A stretch of 61,162 nt of DNA from Byssothecium circinans (GCA_010015675.1 ML977027.1:258983-320144), one strand, 5' to 3'. Counted from the stretch's first letter, positions 31,599 through 43,708 are shown. The notes: generated by a model from the letters alone, not told the origin. Numbers and translations: made by a program.

Positions 31599-34321
31599 AT
31601 GTGGCCTTTTGCGCCCTACCTAGAGTGCTCAGCGGAAGACGTTGGCGGAAAAACGTATGATTACATTGTCGTCGGGGGTAAGTTCGAACTTCACTTTCTG
31701 TTTTTGTCGAATAACGTATCCGTGCGCGTAATGCGCCGCTTTTTACTAGGAAAATNNNNNNNNNNNNNNNNNNNNNNNNNNNNNNNNNNNNNNNNNNNNN
31801 NNNNNNNNNNNNNNNNNNNNNNNNNNNNNNNNNNNNNNNNNNNNNNNNNNNNNNNNNNNNNNNNNNNNNNNNNNNNNNNNNNNNNNNNNNNNNNNNNNNN
31901 NNNNNNNNNNNNNNNNNNNNNNNNNNNNNNNNNNNNNNNNNNNNNNNNNNNNNNNNNNNNNNNNNNNNNNNNNNNNNNNNNNNNNNNNNNNNNNNNNNNN
32001 NNNNNNNNNNCTAATTTTCTTATTTAAAAAAGATAAAAAGATAATATAACTTTCTAGTTAATAGTTTTATTAGAAAGACCCTAATATAAAATATATTCTA
32101 AATAGCATACTTTACTCCTAAAAAAATATTATTTTTAAAATTTAGAGACTTAAGTTTTAGTACTTTTATACTTTTTTCTTAAAACTAATTATTATTAGAA
32201 AACTAAAATTCTAGAGTTATAAAGATAGTCTTTCTCTATAACTTTAGTTAAGGAAGCTTTTAAAAAGAAAAGGTAGTTAAAGAGTTATATAAATTTAAAG
32301 TTGCTTATTTTCTTTGATTTTCCTAGTAAAAAGCGGCGCATTACGCGCACGGATACGTTATTTGTCTGACCGTGGAAACGCGAACGTTGTAGGTGGCACG
32401 GCTGGCTGCGTTCTCGCTTCCCGTCTATCCGAGGATCCTAACGTGTCCGTCCTTCTAATCGAAAGAGGACATGTAAAGAACAATCTTATCTCGCGAATGC
32501 CGTTACTGAGTCAGAATATGTTTTGGACGGATATGTTGCAGGTCCAAAGCACAATCTGGTCAGAGCCGATTGATGGTGCCTACGGAAGGAGCAATCGGCT
32601 TTGGGCAGTCAATGGCATTGGTGGTGCGTCTCGTCTCAACGCCATGCTTTGGACTCGAGGTAGCGCGGGGAACTATACGGCGTGGAGCGAGATGGGGTTG
32701 AATGATTGGGCTTGGGAGAAGGTTGAGCCGTACTTTAAGAGGCTGGAGAATGTTACTGGGCTGGCAGATAAGTCGAAGTTTGATGTGAGAGGTCGCGGCG
32801 GTCCTATCGAATTGCGCAAGCCACCGTATCCGTTCAAGTGGCTCAAGTAGTAAGACTCCTTCAAGCTTGGGATGAACGTGGAACTAAACTGATATGCATC
32901 CCGTAGTCTTGAGAAAGCGGCTCGGAACATTGGTCTTTCGGCTTTGGACGATTGCAACGACCCAGGGGCCCCTTCATGCGGTTACTTTCCCCTCGAAACT
33001 GCCATTGACAAGAACGGCGAAAGAGTCTCGGCTTTGTCGGCGTACCTGAGCAAAACTATTGCCCGAGAGAGGATTCAGCGTTTGAGCGTGTGCACTGGTA
33101 CAGTAGCGTCGCGTTTGGAAATAGCCGGCAATGAACAAGTTGGACGTACCGTCACTGGTGTCTATATCCGACCTTCCACTGGATCTAATACAAGCAAAGA
33201 TTATCTCGTCAAAGCCCGGCGAGAAGTCATTCTAACTTGCGGAGCCATGACAACCCCCCAGTTACTGCTTCTGAGTGGCATTGGACCCAGGGAGGAAAAC
33301 TCGACTGAATCGACTCTCGGCATTCCCCTTGTGAAAGAGCTGCCTGCCGTAGGAGCCGACTTTTCCGACCACTATGCTATCCCAATCATGCTCGAGCTAC
33401 CCAGAGAAGAAACACTGCACCTCCTCGAGAGTGCACTATGGGGTTTTTGGCACATCCTCCTATGGATCTTCACCAGAAAAGGTTGGGCGAGCTTCAGCAC
33501 AGCACCAACTGCTATCTTCCTCCATACCGACTCCATCGATGAGGCAACCATGCAGGTTAAAAACCCACGCACAGAGGACCCAACACATGACCATGACGTT
33601 CCCAATATCGAAATTATGATTATTCCGCCCAACTCGCTTGAACGCGCCGTACCAGGGCGCTCGCTCTTTTCGATCTATCCGACTATACTGCAGCCTCGGG
33701 CGAAAGGTGAATTTCCAAACCCACTCCTATAGAGCCGAATGACAAGCACCCACTAACGCTCCATTCCCAGGCCGCCTTGAAATAACGAGTATAGACCCCC
33801 TCACCAATCCCAAGATAACGTACCCGATGTTCGCCCACAAGGACGACATTCAAGCAGCTCGCCTCGCCGTTCGCTTCTCCATGCGGTTAGCCGCCGAATT
33901 TCAATCATCATATTCCTTCCCAGCACCCTTCGCATTTGCGCCCGGTAACGAACTGCAGACTCTCCGTGAGTGGGAGAATTCAGGTAGAGTCAAACCATCA
34001 CCCATTTCAACGGATAAGAAGGTCATGGAGTCACCACCCCAGGCAAACAAGAAATGGAGAGACGTTACTGACGACGAGATCGACGACTATATGCGCAGGG
34101 TGGCTCACACGGCTCTGCACTTCTCGAGCACGTGTCCTATGGGCACTAACGAGAAGCAGGGGGTCGTGGATCAGAGGCTTTTGGTTTTTGGGTTTCGGAA
34201 TCTGAGGATTGCGGATGCGAGTGTATTTCCTAAGAGTGTAAGCGCGCATACGATGGCTCCGGTTTTGATGGTTGCGGAGAGGTGTGCGGATTTTGTGAAG
34301 AGTGCTTGGGATGGTACGTAA
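31599..34321 (+). CDS. GMC oxidoreductase (FAD-dependent), first intron carries a transposon
   Basis: Exons 31599-31677, 32393-32849, 32907-33706 and 33771-34321 encode 628 aa. The ADP-binding motif is assembled across intron 1: YDYIVVGG plus GTAGCVLASRLSEDP. Also visible are the GMC block NGIGGASRLNAMLWTRGS (~90), the second signature CGAMTTPQLLLLSGIGP (~300), and C-terminal catalytic regions HFSSTCPMGT and SAHTMAPVLMVAERCADF. The family oxidises alcohols, sugars or aryl-alcohols with FAD. No signal peptide is seen, so an intracellular enzyme is likely. Intron 1 is 715 bases with a 645-bp transposon, whereas the rest of that intron would total only ~70 bases. All four exons stay in frame, so the gene can still be functional if the intron is spliced. 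Confidence 0.88.
31714..32358. mobile_element. TIR DNA transposon inside intron 1 of the GMC gene
   Basis: The left end starts ACGTATCCGTGCGCG at 31714 and the right end is its exact reverse complement, ending at 32358. The inverted repeat is perfect for at least 42 bases each side, where the left arm runs into the gap. TA dinucleotides flank it (31712-31713 and 32359-32360), fitting a Tc1/mariner or Fot1/Pogo TA duplication. The visible right interior (32011-32316) is AT-rich without coding capacity, so the element is non-autonomous, RIP-mutated or both. Confidence 0.85.
31756..32010. other. Assembly gap (255 N)
   Basis: A run of unknown bases lies inside the transposon, starting exactly where the visible left inverted repeat ends. 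True size is unknown. A hairpin-forming or repeated sequence is a likely cause. Confidence 0.99.
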
Positions 34322-34990
34322 AAGAAGAGCGTTTTGAAGCGTGGGCAAGCTGTACATGTTTTGTCTGAAGAGTCTGTGCTCAATTGCGACGGTGAAGGTG
34401 GGAAACGCTACGATAGCTTTGATAGACTTTTGAGCGTCGGGCCGAGGCTGGGGTTTGGACTTTTCTAATATGCCATAGTTGGAACCAAATTGGACGGATC
34501 AGAGCTTATTCTGCCATTACTCAGGACATTAACGCATCTTCGGAAGGCAGACCTACGACAAACTCTAAGCTCTTAAAGACATGCGTGAATGGATTCTTGA
34601 TTCCTACACTGATTGCTAACTCAGTGAAGTTCAAGTTGGCGGAGAGAACACCGATGAGGGTTGCTGCTGACCACACACGTTCGATACCGAGAACTGTACG
34701 ACATCAACCTATTTGTTGGACTGGACAGTACCGAACTGTTCTGCACGGTTCTCCTCTCCATATGGTCTAGCTCCAGCCACTGCCTATATAGCCGCTTCTC
34801 CTGCAGCACCCGAGCTCCACACACAATTTTCATCCTTTTCTCTCCATGTTCACGGTGCTCTGCTGTCCAATAACTGTTACCCGCCATCTCCCACGGATCC
34901 CATAGATATACCAATTATTATAACCGCCCGCCCGCTCCTATTTTCCCCATCTAACCAACAATAACCTTTCCGCCTCGTTTGAAAGCCACC
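34322..34990. other. Intergenic, no gene seen
   Basis: This 670-base gap lies between the GMC gene and the SDR gene, both on the plus strand. It probably holds the SDR promoter: CT-rich runs at ~34,770-34,870 and CCTATTTTCCCCATC near 34,940. No TATA element is convincing. Confidence 0.45.
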
Positions 34991-36210
34991 ATGACCGATT
35001 CAAAGGGCACGATTATCGTGACCGGAGCAAATGGAGGACTGGACAGCGCCACTGTTACCCAAATCGTGTCTTCACCGCAGCTAAACGCGTCTTACCATGG
35101 AGTTTACACGGTCCGTAATACCGCCTCTACACAAGCACTCGATGCTGCCCTTGCCAGCCCCCAGCGCGGCAAAAGCACCTCTACACATTCGCACGAGAAG
35201 CTTTCTCTCGACTTGTCGCGACCCAGCAACGTCCGGAGAGTAGCTGCCAAGATCAACGAGCGCGTCGCTACCGGTACAATCCCTCGCATCCACGCCCTCG
35301 TCCTCAATGCCGGCTACGAGGAGTTTGAAAAGCAAACGTGGACTGAAGATGGTTTTGATCTGGCATTCGCAACCAATTATCTGGGACACTGGCTCCTCAC
35401 GGTGCTGTTGCTGCGGAGTATGGATCGGGAGGTAGGGCGGGTGCTTTGGATTAGTAGTTGGGTTCACAAGTAAGTTCCAACTTACTCGAGAGCCTCCGCT
35501 TTGCAAAGCCTTGAGCTGGTAATGAACTAACGTATCGCTCCTTGCTAGCCCGCACGACCTGCATACTTCATGGAACGGGGCTTTCAAAGAAGCGAGATAC
35601 AACACTATTTTCAACGCCGGAAGTATCGATGCTATTGCTAGGGGTAGCTGGAGCTTAAGCAGGGAGGATACGAGTGGATGGGCTGCTGGACACAGGCGGT
35701 ATGGCGCATCCAAGTTATGCGGTGTAACTGCTATGTGAGTCCCACTATCCTCTATCAATATAGACTTTCCCATCATCTGACCTTTTCTTTTGCAGCTCCG
35801 AGCTCCAACGCCGTCTCGACCAAGACCCAGTCCTCAAAAATGTTTCAGTCCTCGGTATTGATCCCGGACTGGTTATTACCGGTATCGTTCGCCATAGCGG
35901 GAGCTGGTTCTTACGTGTTTTTTTGTGGCGCTTCTTGTTGCCACCCATAGCGGTTTTTCTGGCGTACTTCTTGCCCAACGGGCCACTTCGTCTGGTGGGG
36001 AAGTCGGCGAGGGATATTGTTGCTGCGGCGCTGGAGAGTGGGCCCCCGCCACTCAGTGCGAGACCGAAAGGTTTGTATCTCAACGGCTCGGAGCTGGGTG
36101 CGAGGAATCCGGAAGCGAAGAACCCTGCTAATGGAGCTATGTTGTGGAGAGATACGCTGCGTTATACGCAGTTAGAGGATGGAGAGACGTGTCTAGAGAA
36201 CTGGCGCTAG
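34991..36210 (+). CDS. Short-chain dehydrogenase/reductase with altered glycine motif
   Basis: Exons 34991-35469, 35549-35734 and 35796-36210 encode 359 aa. A Rossmann fold starts at residue 7 (TIIVTGANGGLD). The standard TGxxxGxG has Asp at position 18 in place of the last Gly. Other SDR features are intact: LNAG after the fourth strand, NYLGHWLLTVLLL, and the catalytic YGASK. A hydrophobic stretch, FLWRFLLPPIAVFLAYFL, near 290-310 resembles the membrane-near C-terminal helix of retinol-dehydrogenase-like SDRs. It is probably NAD(P)H-linked and acts on a ketone or alcohol. The Gly-to-Asp change may weaken cofactor binding. Neighbours are oxidoreductases and transporters. Confidence 0.85.
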
Positions 36211-36677
36211 TATTTTACACCGTGATATACTTGTGGCTAGTGTATAACGATCTAGTATAGGACCATCATGTGTTATAATCTGCGTATGTTTGTTGTCACT
36301 TTATAGAAATTGTGCATTATAGCTCCTTGTTGCGGTTACTGGCCACAGGTATATTCGGCTTCCACTTGCTTCTCAAGATTGGCGGCTATGCGCTCTTTGA
36401 ACCCGAAAGTATACATTGTAAATTCATCCTTTATCTCTCCCAAAACCATCACCATTCTAATATATATATATTGTTCAGAGCTGCAGCCACACGCATTATT
36501 AAAAACATATCAGGCACAACTGGCCAAGCTCGCTGATATAACTCTCAACAGCCACAAGATCACATTACCTACGTAGTGGGTAATCTACTTTAGAAATTAC
36601 GGACGTAGGGCTAATTCGAGTAATCAAGCCGAACCGGATTAAGTAGATACGCTTTTATTTACAACCCTCCCAGTATT
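36211..36677. other. Intergenic between convergent genes
   Basis: This 467-base region separates the 3' ends of the SDR and the MFS gene. The short ORFs on the plus strand (36310-36576) have no recognisable features and probably reflect UTR sequence. Confidence 0.5.
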
Positions 36678-38386
36678 CTACAACTTCAGCGTACTTCTCC
36701 TCCGCAACCGACCCCCAAACTTAATAAACAAGAACGGAATCGGCATACACGCCAACCCCACAAACCCTAACAACGAGTTCCCCCACCCATACCCCATAGC
36801 CGCATACATCTTCTCGCTACTCAGGGGGATAAACGCCGCGCAGAGACTCCTCAACACTGTACTCGCCGCCATAGCACTCGCCGCATGAATGGTAAACACA
36901 TCGACCAGATACGTCGTCGCCGGCATGAAAACCATCAACAACCCAAACCCTGTCAATGCTGTTCCGATAATGGGAACCATGAAGTGGAGATGGTATTGCA
37001 CGCTCCAGCCGTAGAGGAAGAAACCTGTGGGGAGGATGATGGCGCCACCAGTCATGACGTAGAGGCGGTGCTCGGGAACGAAGTCGCCGCGTGCCATGTG
37101 CTTATGAGCGATTTTGTTGCCGTAGCGGGTGAATATGAATTGGCCGATGAGGGAGCCGAGGCCGAGACCCAGGAAGGAGAGGCCTACTATGCCGCCTTTC
37201 CAGTTGTATTGGGTCCGAAAAACAGACGTGAATGTCGTGAACAAAATGTACAAGTACGAGTATGTGATGGCCATGTAAACGGAGATCGTGAAGCAGATGG
37301 GGGACAGGAAAAGCATCCTCAGTGGGCGTACGATTGAAAACTTGAAGAGATCCTTCCTTGATAGATCAGAGGCAAGTTTGGAACGCAGTTTGGGGTTGCC
37401 GGTCTCTGCGCGGAGTCGCTTGGCTTTACGCTCGAGGATCACGGGCGCGGAAGTTTCTTTCATGAGGATGATGGCGCCGAGGAGAAAGCTGCCGCCTACG
37501 ATGGCGACGAGCCAGAAGTTCCAGCGCCACCCTTTGGCTTCAGTGAGGAAGCCACCGATTATAGGGCCTACGCAGGGCCCGATCGCTATGCTCGTTAGAA
37601 TCCACGAAGTAGAAGACATGTTCGAAATTGCTTACTTGGACCCATCATCCACACCGACATCGCCGTGCCTCTCTGCTCCCGTGATACTATATCCGCAATG
37701 GTTCCACCCCCAAGCACTATGGGTGCGCCTCCGAAAGTGCCCATGAAGAATCGGAAGACGATGAACATGCTCATGTTCGTCGACACACCTGCCGCGATCG
37801 TGAAGATGAGGAAGAGGATGGTGCAACTATGATATAGTGGTAGTCTCCCGTACATCTCTGAAAGCGGAGCAATGATCATGGGGCCAAATGCGAATCCAAG
37901 GACATATACCGACACCATGAATCCCGAAAGCAGATCAGATGTGGAATGGAAGTCTTTCATGACTTCAGGCACACCAGGCGCGAAGTTGCTCGATGCCAAC
38001 GGCGTCAGAAACGTCAGTCCAGATACAATGGCCACAGTGCCCCATCTCTTCTTCGCCGGCCAGTTCAATGGGTTCTCAGGATCGTCGGGACCGTCCCAGA
38101 ATACGACGTTCGGATCATCTTCGTCTCCATTTTGCTCTTCGGTTTCTTCGTCACTAGAATGTGAGTCGAGTCCGCCTTTTTCAAGATCCGCAGGTGTAGC
38201 GATCGCTTCTGCTGCAAGCTTGGGTGATTTTGCTGGCCTAGGGTGGGAGAGGTTGCTGGGAACCTTGCGCAGAGAACCAACGGCAGTTGGGATGTCGGCA
38301 TCGTGGCCTTCGGCTACAGCTTGCTCGATGATTTCGCTGCGCGTCGGGTGGCGATAAAGTCCTCGAGGCCGGCTTTGGTCACTCAT
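36678..38386 (-). CDS. MFS drug/polyamine exporter, DHA1 family
   Basis: Exons (minus) 38386-37636 and 37585-36678 encode 552 aa. The hydrophilic acidic N-terminus (~1-110) ends with WDGPDDPENPLNWPAKKRW, the hallmark lead-in to TM1 in fungal DHA1 transporters. Motif A appears as PLSEMYGRLPLYHSC and motif C is rebuilt across the intron as MMGPTIGPCVGPIIGGF, the antiporter signature. Twelve membrane helices are predicted by eye. It should export small molecules from the cell by proton antiport. It is placed among oxidoreductases and could serve efflux of a metabolite or fungicide; this is inference. The intron is 50 bases with a CTAAC branch site. Confidence 0.9.
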
Positions 38387-39656
38387 GGTGAAGATGTGGT
38401 CGAGGATGAGAAAGGATGGAGGTGAGATTGTGGCAATGTTGCCCCGCGGAATGTGCTAGCCGCTTGCGATTGTCTTTGGCAACGACGACGTTTGGGGGTT
38501 GAGCAGTTTATATTATGATGACTCTGTCTGTGTACCTGTAGCTGCTGACATACAGTTCGGAATTCGGAATACGACTCAAGAAGACTGTAATTCAAAAGCT
38601 GCGATGTGATGACGAGGTTGAAGGCTTTGTAGTGCGTTGCGGTGCCTTAGGAAGATGTCACTCTCAACCCTTCCGACTATGAGTGCGACGAAGAACAACA
38701 GATCATGCACAGAGAAGTGTATCGTGTAAGAAGGAGAGACATGGAACGAAAGAGAAGTAGAGTCACGCCCAGACAGGTTCCCGGTAGGTCCCCGAACCGT
38801 CCCTTTTACGTATTTCTACTGTAGAGATGCGTAAAACGGATGGTCCGAGGCCCTACCGAACAGAACCGCAGATAGATGGGCAAAGAGGAATGCACTAACG
38901 CTAGTAGGACTAGGGCATCTGGCCTCCACCAATACGTCGCGTGCGGATTTTAACCACCTTATTCCCGAGACTTGGCAAACGCCGTAAATCCGACCTGATA
39001 GTTAATTAATAATCAGAGTAGATGTACAGTGCGTTTTTTATGTGGAGGTGGTTGATGCTTCCTTGAGTGCTTTGCTTCTATTCTCTACTTACACCGATCC
39101 TTTCTCAGAACACTTCTACCTCAACAAATCGACCAACTGCCGACATCACACACCATTCAGTATCACCGATGTGACTCTTTCACCCGGAAAAACATCAGCA
39201 TCGTCGGCTTGCAATGCTCGTCTAAAGGTTCAACGCGTAGGCCGAAGACGGTTAACCTTGGCCGAAGAAGGTTAGCCTCGGCCGAGGCTAGACGGAATAA
39301 ATCAACCAGTCCGCGGAACGATAAGCTTGTGGAAAAGCTTGGTGAATGCTCATGGGGGAGACACGGAATTGGGAATTGAATCTTGGGTAGGTTCTGTCGT
39401 GCCATGGTGATGGGATCCGGATGAATGGTAAGGTTTGGACGGAAGCACGTTTGGAGGCAGTAATTGTTCCATTGTTGCACCTTTCGTTTCTCTCTTCGAC
39501 ACTTGAATGTTGAAACTGCAACTAGATCTGTGATCAACCATGGTGAAATTTTGTATACTAATCGACTCGGAACCGGAACCGGAACCCCGCGATTCCGGTT
39601 CCAAATAATGTGTACTTGAGCGCGGTCTCGGCGCTTTCGTGCTTGTTACTTCTCCT
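38387..39656. other. Intergenic with short palindromic repeats
   Basis: This 1.3-kb gap holds three tandem units of about 20 bases around GGCCGAAGA-GGTTA at 39,238-39,290 that end in a perfect 18-base palindrome. It also has a GGAACC-type repeat (39,570-39,603). No gene is supported. Confidence 0.5.
39237..39295. repeat. Tandem GGCCGAAGA units ending in an 18-bp palindrome
   Basis: The units begin AGGCCGAAGACGGTTAACCT and TGGCCGAAGAAGGTTAGCCT. The following TAGCCTCGGCCGAGGCTA (39273-39290) is a perfect inverted repeat. They could be binding sites for a CGG-recognising Zn2Cys6 factor or the tip of a small foldback element. Confidence 0.6.
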
Positions 39657-40631
39657 TTAAATCATCTTGTTGTGCTCATAGCCGGGATGAGGGAGTGGAT
39701 CCGTGATCCCATAGTTCCCATAAAAGTCGACATTGCTCTGCCTGCGCAATCGCATAGCATCCTCTAAATCCTGCGAGACGAAGATTTCCATTCCGCCGCT
39801 CTGCTCCGTCCCTTTATTCTCCGATGAAAGCTTATATCCGACTCCGGCTGAAGGGTTCGGAGACTCGACGACCGAATTATGCGTTCTTAAGATGCGCAGC
39901 CAGCGAGATTCAGCATGTCGCTTGAAAACATCCTCGGAGTCGAAAAGGTCTTGCATGGAGAGTGCGTAGAACTTGCCGGACCGGAACTTCCAGAAAAAGA
40001 GCACGGAGAGTTCGATGTTTTCGACAGCTTCAAGCGGACTGAGCAACTTATCCATTGCTAACATGAGGTCCTTCGTCATCCGGACTTGATCTTCAATGCG
40101 GTCATTCTTCGAAATGATGGTGTAGTTCCATTCGACGTAAAACCGGGCATGGGTCACAAACTTCAGCATGGGGAGCTGGAGTATGTGCGGGGAGTAGTCG
40201 AAATGCCAATTGTTTCCTCGCGAGTTCCGCAGCTCAGCGTGCAGAGTGAGTTTGCTGCGCCGAAAGTAACATTGCAAGATCTCGTTGCGTAGCTGCTTGT
40301 TGATGAGAAGCAGGTTCGGATGCAGCCTGTGGGCCTTCGGCACTTGATGGCCATAGCCAAAGACGTCGTGTCGCCAGGGCTCGTGGATCATTTCAGCAGA
40401 CCACAAATTGGTATGGAGTTCGGGTCGGTTATCAGATGTAATATCCGGCAGAACATAGTCCCATATCATATTTCGAAGCTCTTTCGGTAAGGCGAGGAGG
40501 TTGGAACTCAGTTCCCGAGGGTTGAGGTCCAGCAGCAATTCCAATTCCCGGAATAGTGTGCTCTGCCGCCGTATATAAAGATCGTCACTGCCGACAGACA
40601 GCATTGAGAGCGTCTTCTCAGCGACCCCCAT
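39657..40631 (-). CDS. F-box/2EXR-like hypothetical protein
   Basis: This is a single-exon gene of 324 aa. Near residue 45 the segment LLALPKELRNMIWDYVLPD matches the start of F-box-like or 2EXR-type domains abundant in Pezizomycotina. It is followed by LLLINKQLRNEILQCYFRRS, the second conserved piece of the same family. The rest has no known domain. Such proteins may be adaptors, but function is unknown. ATG 40631 is the first in frame. It is flanked by long intergenic regions on both sides. Confidence 0.72.
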   Translation of the reverse strand: MGVAEKTLSMLSVGSDDLYIRRQSTLFRELELLLDLNPRELSSNLLALPKELRNMIWDYVLPDITSDNRPELHTNLWSAEMIHEPWRHDVFGYGHQVPKAHRLHPNLLLINKQLRNEILQCYFRRSKLTLHAELRNSRGNNWHFDYSPHILQLPMLKFVTHARFYVEWNYTIISKNDRIEDQVRMTKDLMLAMDKLLSPLEAVENIELSVLFFWKFRSGKFYALSMQDLFDSEDVFKRHAESRWLRILRTHNSVVESPNPSAGVGYKLSSENKGTEQSGGMEIFVSQDLEDAMRLRRQSNVDFYGNYGITDPLPHPGYEHNKMI

Positions 40632-41924
40632 AGTGCCGTATTGAACGTAAGCCGTTGTGTAGGTGGGTTAAGAATAGTTAATGGTATTGAGAACCTGAAG
40701 CGAAGGTACTTAAGTAACCGCGGTAGGAATCAACCCGGTAGAACCAAGGCAAGAACGAATGAACAACGCTTCAATGACCGACGACGAAGTACGAATAGGT
40801 GATTATGGAAGATGAGCAGAAGATACTGCCACGATGTTCGAGAAGGACATTTCTTCGTCGAAAAGGGCTGACGAGTCAGACTTCAGTCGAGCGTTCGAGA
40901 CAGGGGTGTCCCGAGCCCGACCAAGTTTTTCCGACCCACCTGGACCGTGTGCCGGTTTCGCAAGGCGTCTCATCCTCGTGGCGATTTCGCGGCATCTAGG
41001 CGCTCGGAAGCAGTCCGCATGTTGTGATTCGGAACGCGGGGGGATGCCGCATCGGTCAGACTTGGGAGGAACCTCAATACTCAGGCCAATGCACGCTCCG
41101 ACGTGACCTCCGACGCGACCTGCGACGTTGAATCGAGTGAGTCGCTTTCAGCGAATTGAAAATCCCTCAAGGTTCAGGAGTGGTGGGTACTGCATTGCCT
41201 CATAATTCGAGATTCACTCTCAAAAGGTTGCGGCTTCGCAGTCCTCCCAGTCAGTTCACGAATGATTGACAACTTTCACCTAACCGGAAGCCAAAATCCA
41301 GCGATGGCGCTATTTTCTCCCGCTCAATATGAAAGAGCTCTTTACTACAGGTGCAACTGACTGCTTCTAACAAAAGCAATGATACTCGCAAAGTGGGTAG
41401 TAGTTGGGACACAGGATGCATCTCTACTCCATGCAGCCACCTGAACGCACCCAAGTCTTCGCGTGGCTTACGACGTCATTGTCATCACACGAGATCGATA
41501 TAGAAGACGCCAAAAATGTGTCATTCTGTCTGCACCCTATAGACCGCTATCCTTTCTGTAACTCCCTTCGCTTCAGTACCAACGGCCACATCATGTTTCT
41601 TCTCGTATCCTCACACTGTTAACACCTAGGATGCAAAATAGCCTTTCCCCAGACTTTCACATTTTCCACCAATCAATTCTTTTTGATCCCATACCCCATA
41701 TCTCTCTTTTCAAAAACCAGAATCTACTAGTGTTGACGAACATCTGAAGTGTGGGGCAATTCCCGTTTGTGGGGAAGCATGAGGGGCAACCCCAGGGCGG
41801 CTAGATGCAGGGGCATGTAGCTCCAAAGTGTCACACAATAGCGGGTTGCATATTTGACTTTATTTGCCTTATCGCTACATGTAGTTCATCGATTTCGATA
41901 GCTGTACGTTTGAGTTTGTGCACG
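40632..41924. other. Intergenic, nothing convincing
   Basis: This 1.3-kb gap between divergent genes has several short overlapping frames but no domain or splice structure. It presumably contains both promoters. Confidence 0.5.
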
Positions 41925-43708
41925 ATGCCAATTCTCGAAGGATTCCAACGCCTTCCCCTGCCGCCCCTCTTCTTTAAGCTCGCTCTCCTGGTTTCGACCC
42001 CTGTTCTATTCCTAGCTACGATTTACTTCTATCTTGTCCCAAATGTCATCAAGGTGGGTGTTTTGACTACATATGCACGTAACCAGCAAGAGCTCACATG
42101 ACTGCAGGATCCCAGAAGGCGAAAGCTACCGCCAGGCCCAAGTGGCTTACCATTCGTTGGCAACATGTTCGACCTCGCCGACAGTGAGCAAGTTCGCGGA
42201 AAGGTGACCGAATGGCACAAGACGTACGGCAATATATTTTACACGAAAATCGGCGGCACAGATTACGTCTGGCTTTCCTCGCCGAAGGTTGTAAAGGATC
42301 TCATGGACAAGAAGTCTGGCGTATATTCATCTCGCGCTCCATTTCCATTGGCCCAGGATGTCATGAGTGCAGGACGACGCCAGCTCTTCATGCCGTATGG
42401 GCCTCGATGGCGCTCGATTCGAAAACATAGCCACGCGCTCCTGAATCTCAATACCAGCGTCAAGTACCAGCCGGTACAAGACTTTGAAAGCAAGCAGTTG
42501 CTAGTGGACTTTCTAAATAGCCCGAAAGACTTTTACATGATGAATAGGCGTTATTCGGCAAGTGTGATCATGCTCGTCACCTATGGCTACCGAATACCAT
42601 CTTGGGAAGACCCACTGATCAGGAAGATCTACACCGTCCTCGAGAACTTCACAGACATGACGTGAGTCCCGTCTCTCCTTTATCGAAATGGCGTACTTAG
42701 TATTGCAGGGCACCCGGCGCGTATGCAATTGATAGCTTTCCGTCCCTCACATTCCTCCCGGAAGGCTTTCTTGGCAATTGGCGAAGCCACGGAAAGAAAG
42801 CATTCGAGCACGACAGCAAAGTATATCTCGACCTATGGAATCGCTTAAAACGCGAAACGGACAGTGGAGAAGCGCGCGATTGCTTCACAAAGACATTCTA
42901 CCTTAACGATCCAGCAAAAAGCGGTATTGATGATCTTGCAGCGGCGTATACGTGTGGAGGCTTGATTGAAGCAGGATCAGAGACTACCGCAACGACACTC
43001 AACAATTTCATGCTCTGCATGACCATCTTTCAAGACGCGCAGAATAAGGCGCAGGAGGAGCTTGATAGGGTTATTGGAAAAGATCGTTTGCCTGAGTGGG
43101 AGGATGAAAAGGACTTGCCCTATGTGAGGAGTTTGATCAAAGAGGTACTGAGATGGCGGCCAGTGAACAAATTTGGAATGTCGCATGCAACGTCTGAGGA
43201 TGACTGGTACGAAGGTCACTTTATTCCGAAGGGCTCGATTGCTGTGTTGAACTGGTGGTAAGCGCACTCTATCCTTGTCGAAGAAACCTCGCTCATCAAG
43301 CGATACTGTAGGGCTATCCACCGTGATCCATCACTATGGAAAAACCCAGATGACTTCGATCCATCTCGTTATCTCGATAAACCCCTCTCAGCCGCAGATT
43401 ATATTAACTCCAGCGACCCGTATGAACGAGATCATTTCACTTACGGTGCTGGGCGACGCGTATGTCCAGGTGTTCACGTAGCGGAACGTTCACTTTTCAT
43501 CAACATTGCCCGCGTTTTGTGGGGATTCGACATTAGGAAAAAGAAGGGTCCAGATGGGGGATTGATTGAGCCTACGCAGGAGATGGTGAAAGGTTTCTTC
43601 TCGGTACCCATACCATTCGACTGCGACATCACACCGCGTAGTAAGAAGCATGCGAGCATTATGAGGGGTGAATTCGCAAAGGCAGAGAAGGAAGGCATTA
43701 ACTTTTAG
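41925..43708 (+). CDS. Cytochrome P450 (OrdA/CYP64-like)
   Basis: Exons 41925-42053, 42108-42661, 42709-43257 and 43312-43708 encode 542 aa. A membrane anchor (residues ~16-40) is followed by the proline hinge LPPGPSGLPFVGN. The I-helix oxygen-binding motif is GSETTATT, the ExxR motif is KEVLRWRP, the PERF-type block is DPSRYL, and the heme loop FTYGAGRRVCPG has Cys ~462. All key residues are present, so it should be an active ER-bound monooxygenase. The overall style resembles O-methylsterigmatocystin oxidoreductase-like P450s; this is a family resemblance and not a substrate claim. Neighbours are the broken CMD-like gene, an SDR and esterases. Confidence 0.92.

Noticed and set aside
36310..36576. 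Short plus-strand ORFs downstream of the SDR
   Set aside because: Hydrophobic-looking but AT-rich UTR-like sequence between convergent genes; no conserved motif.
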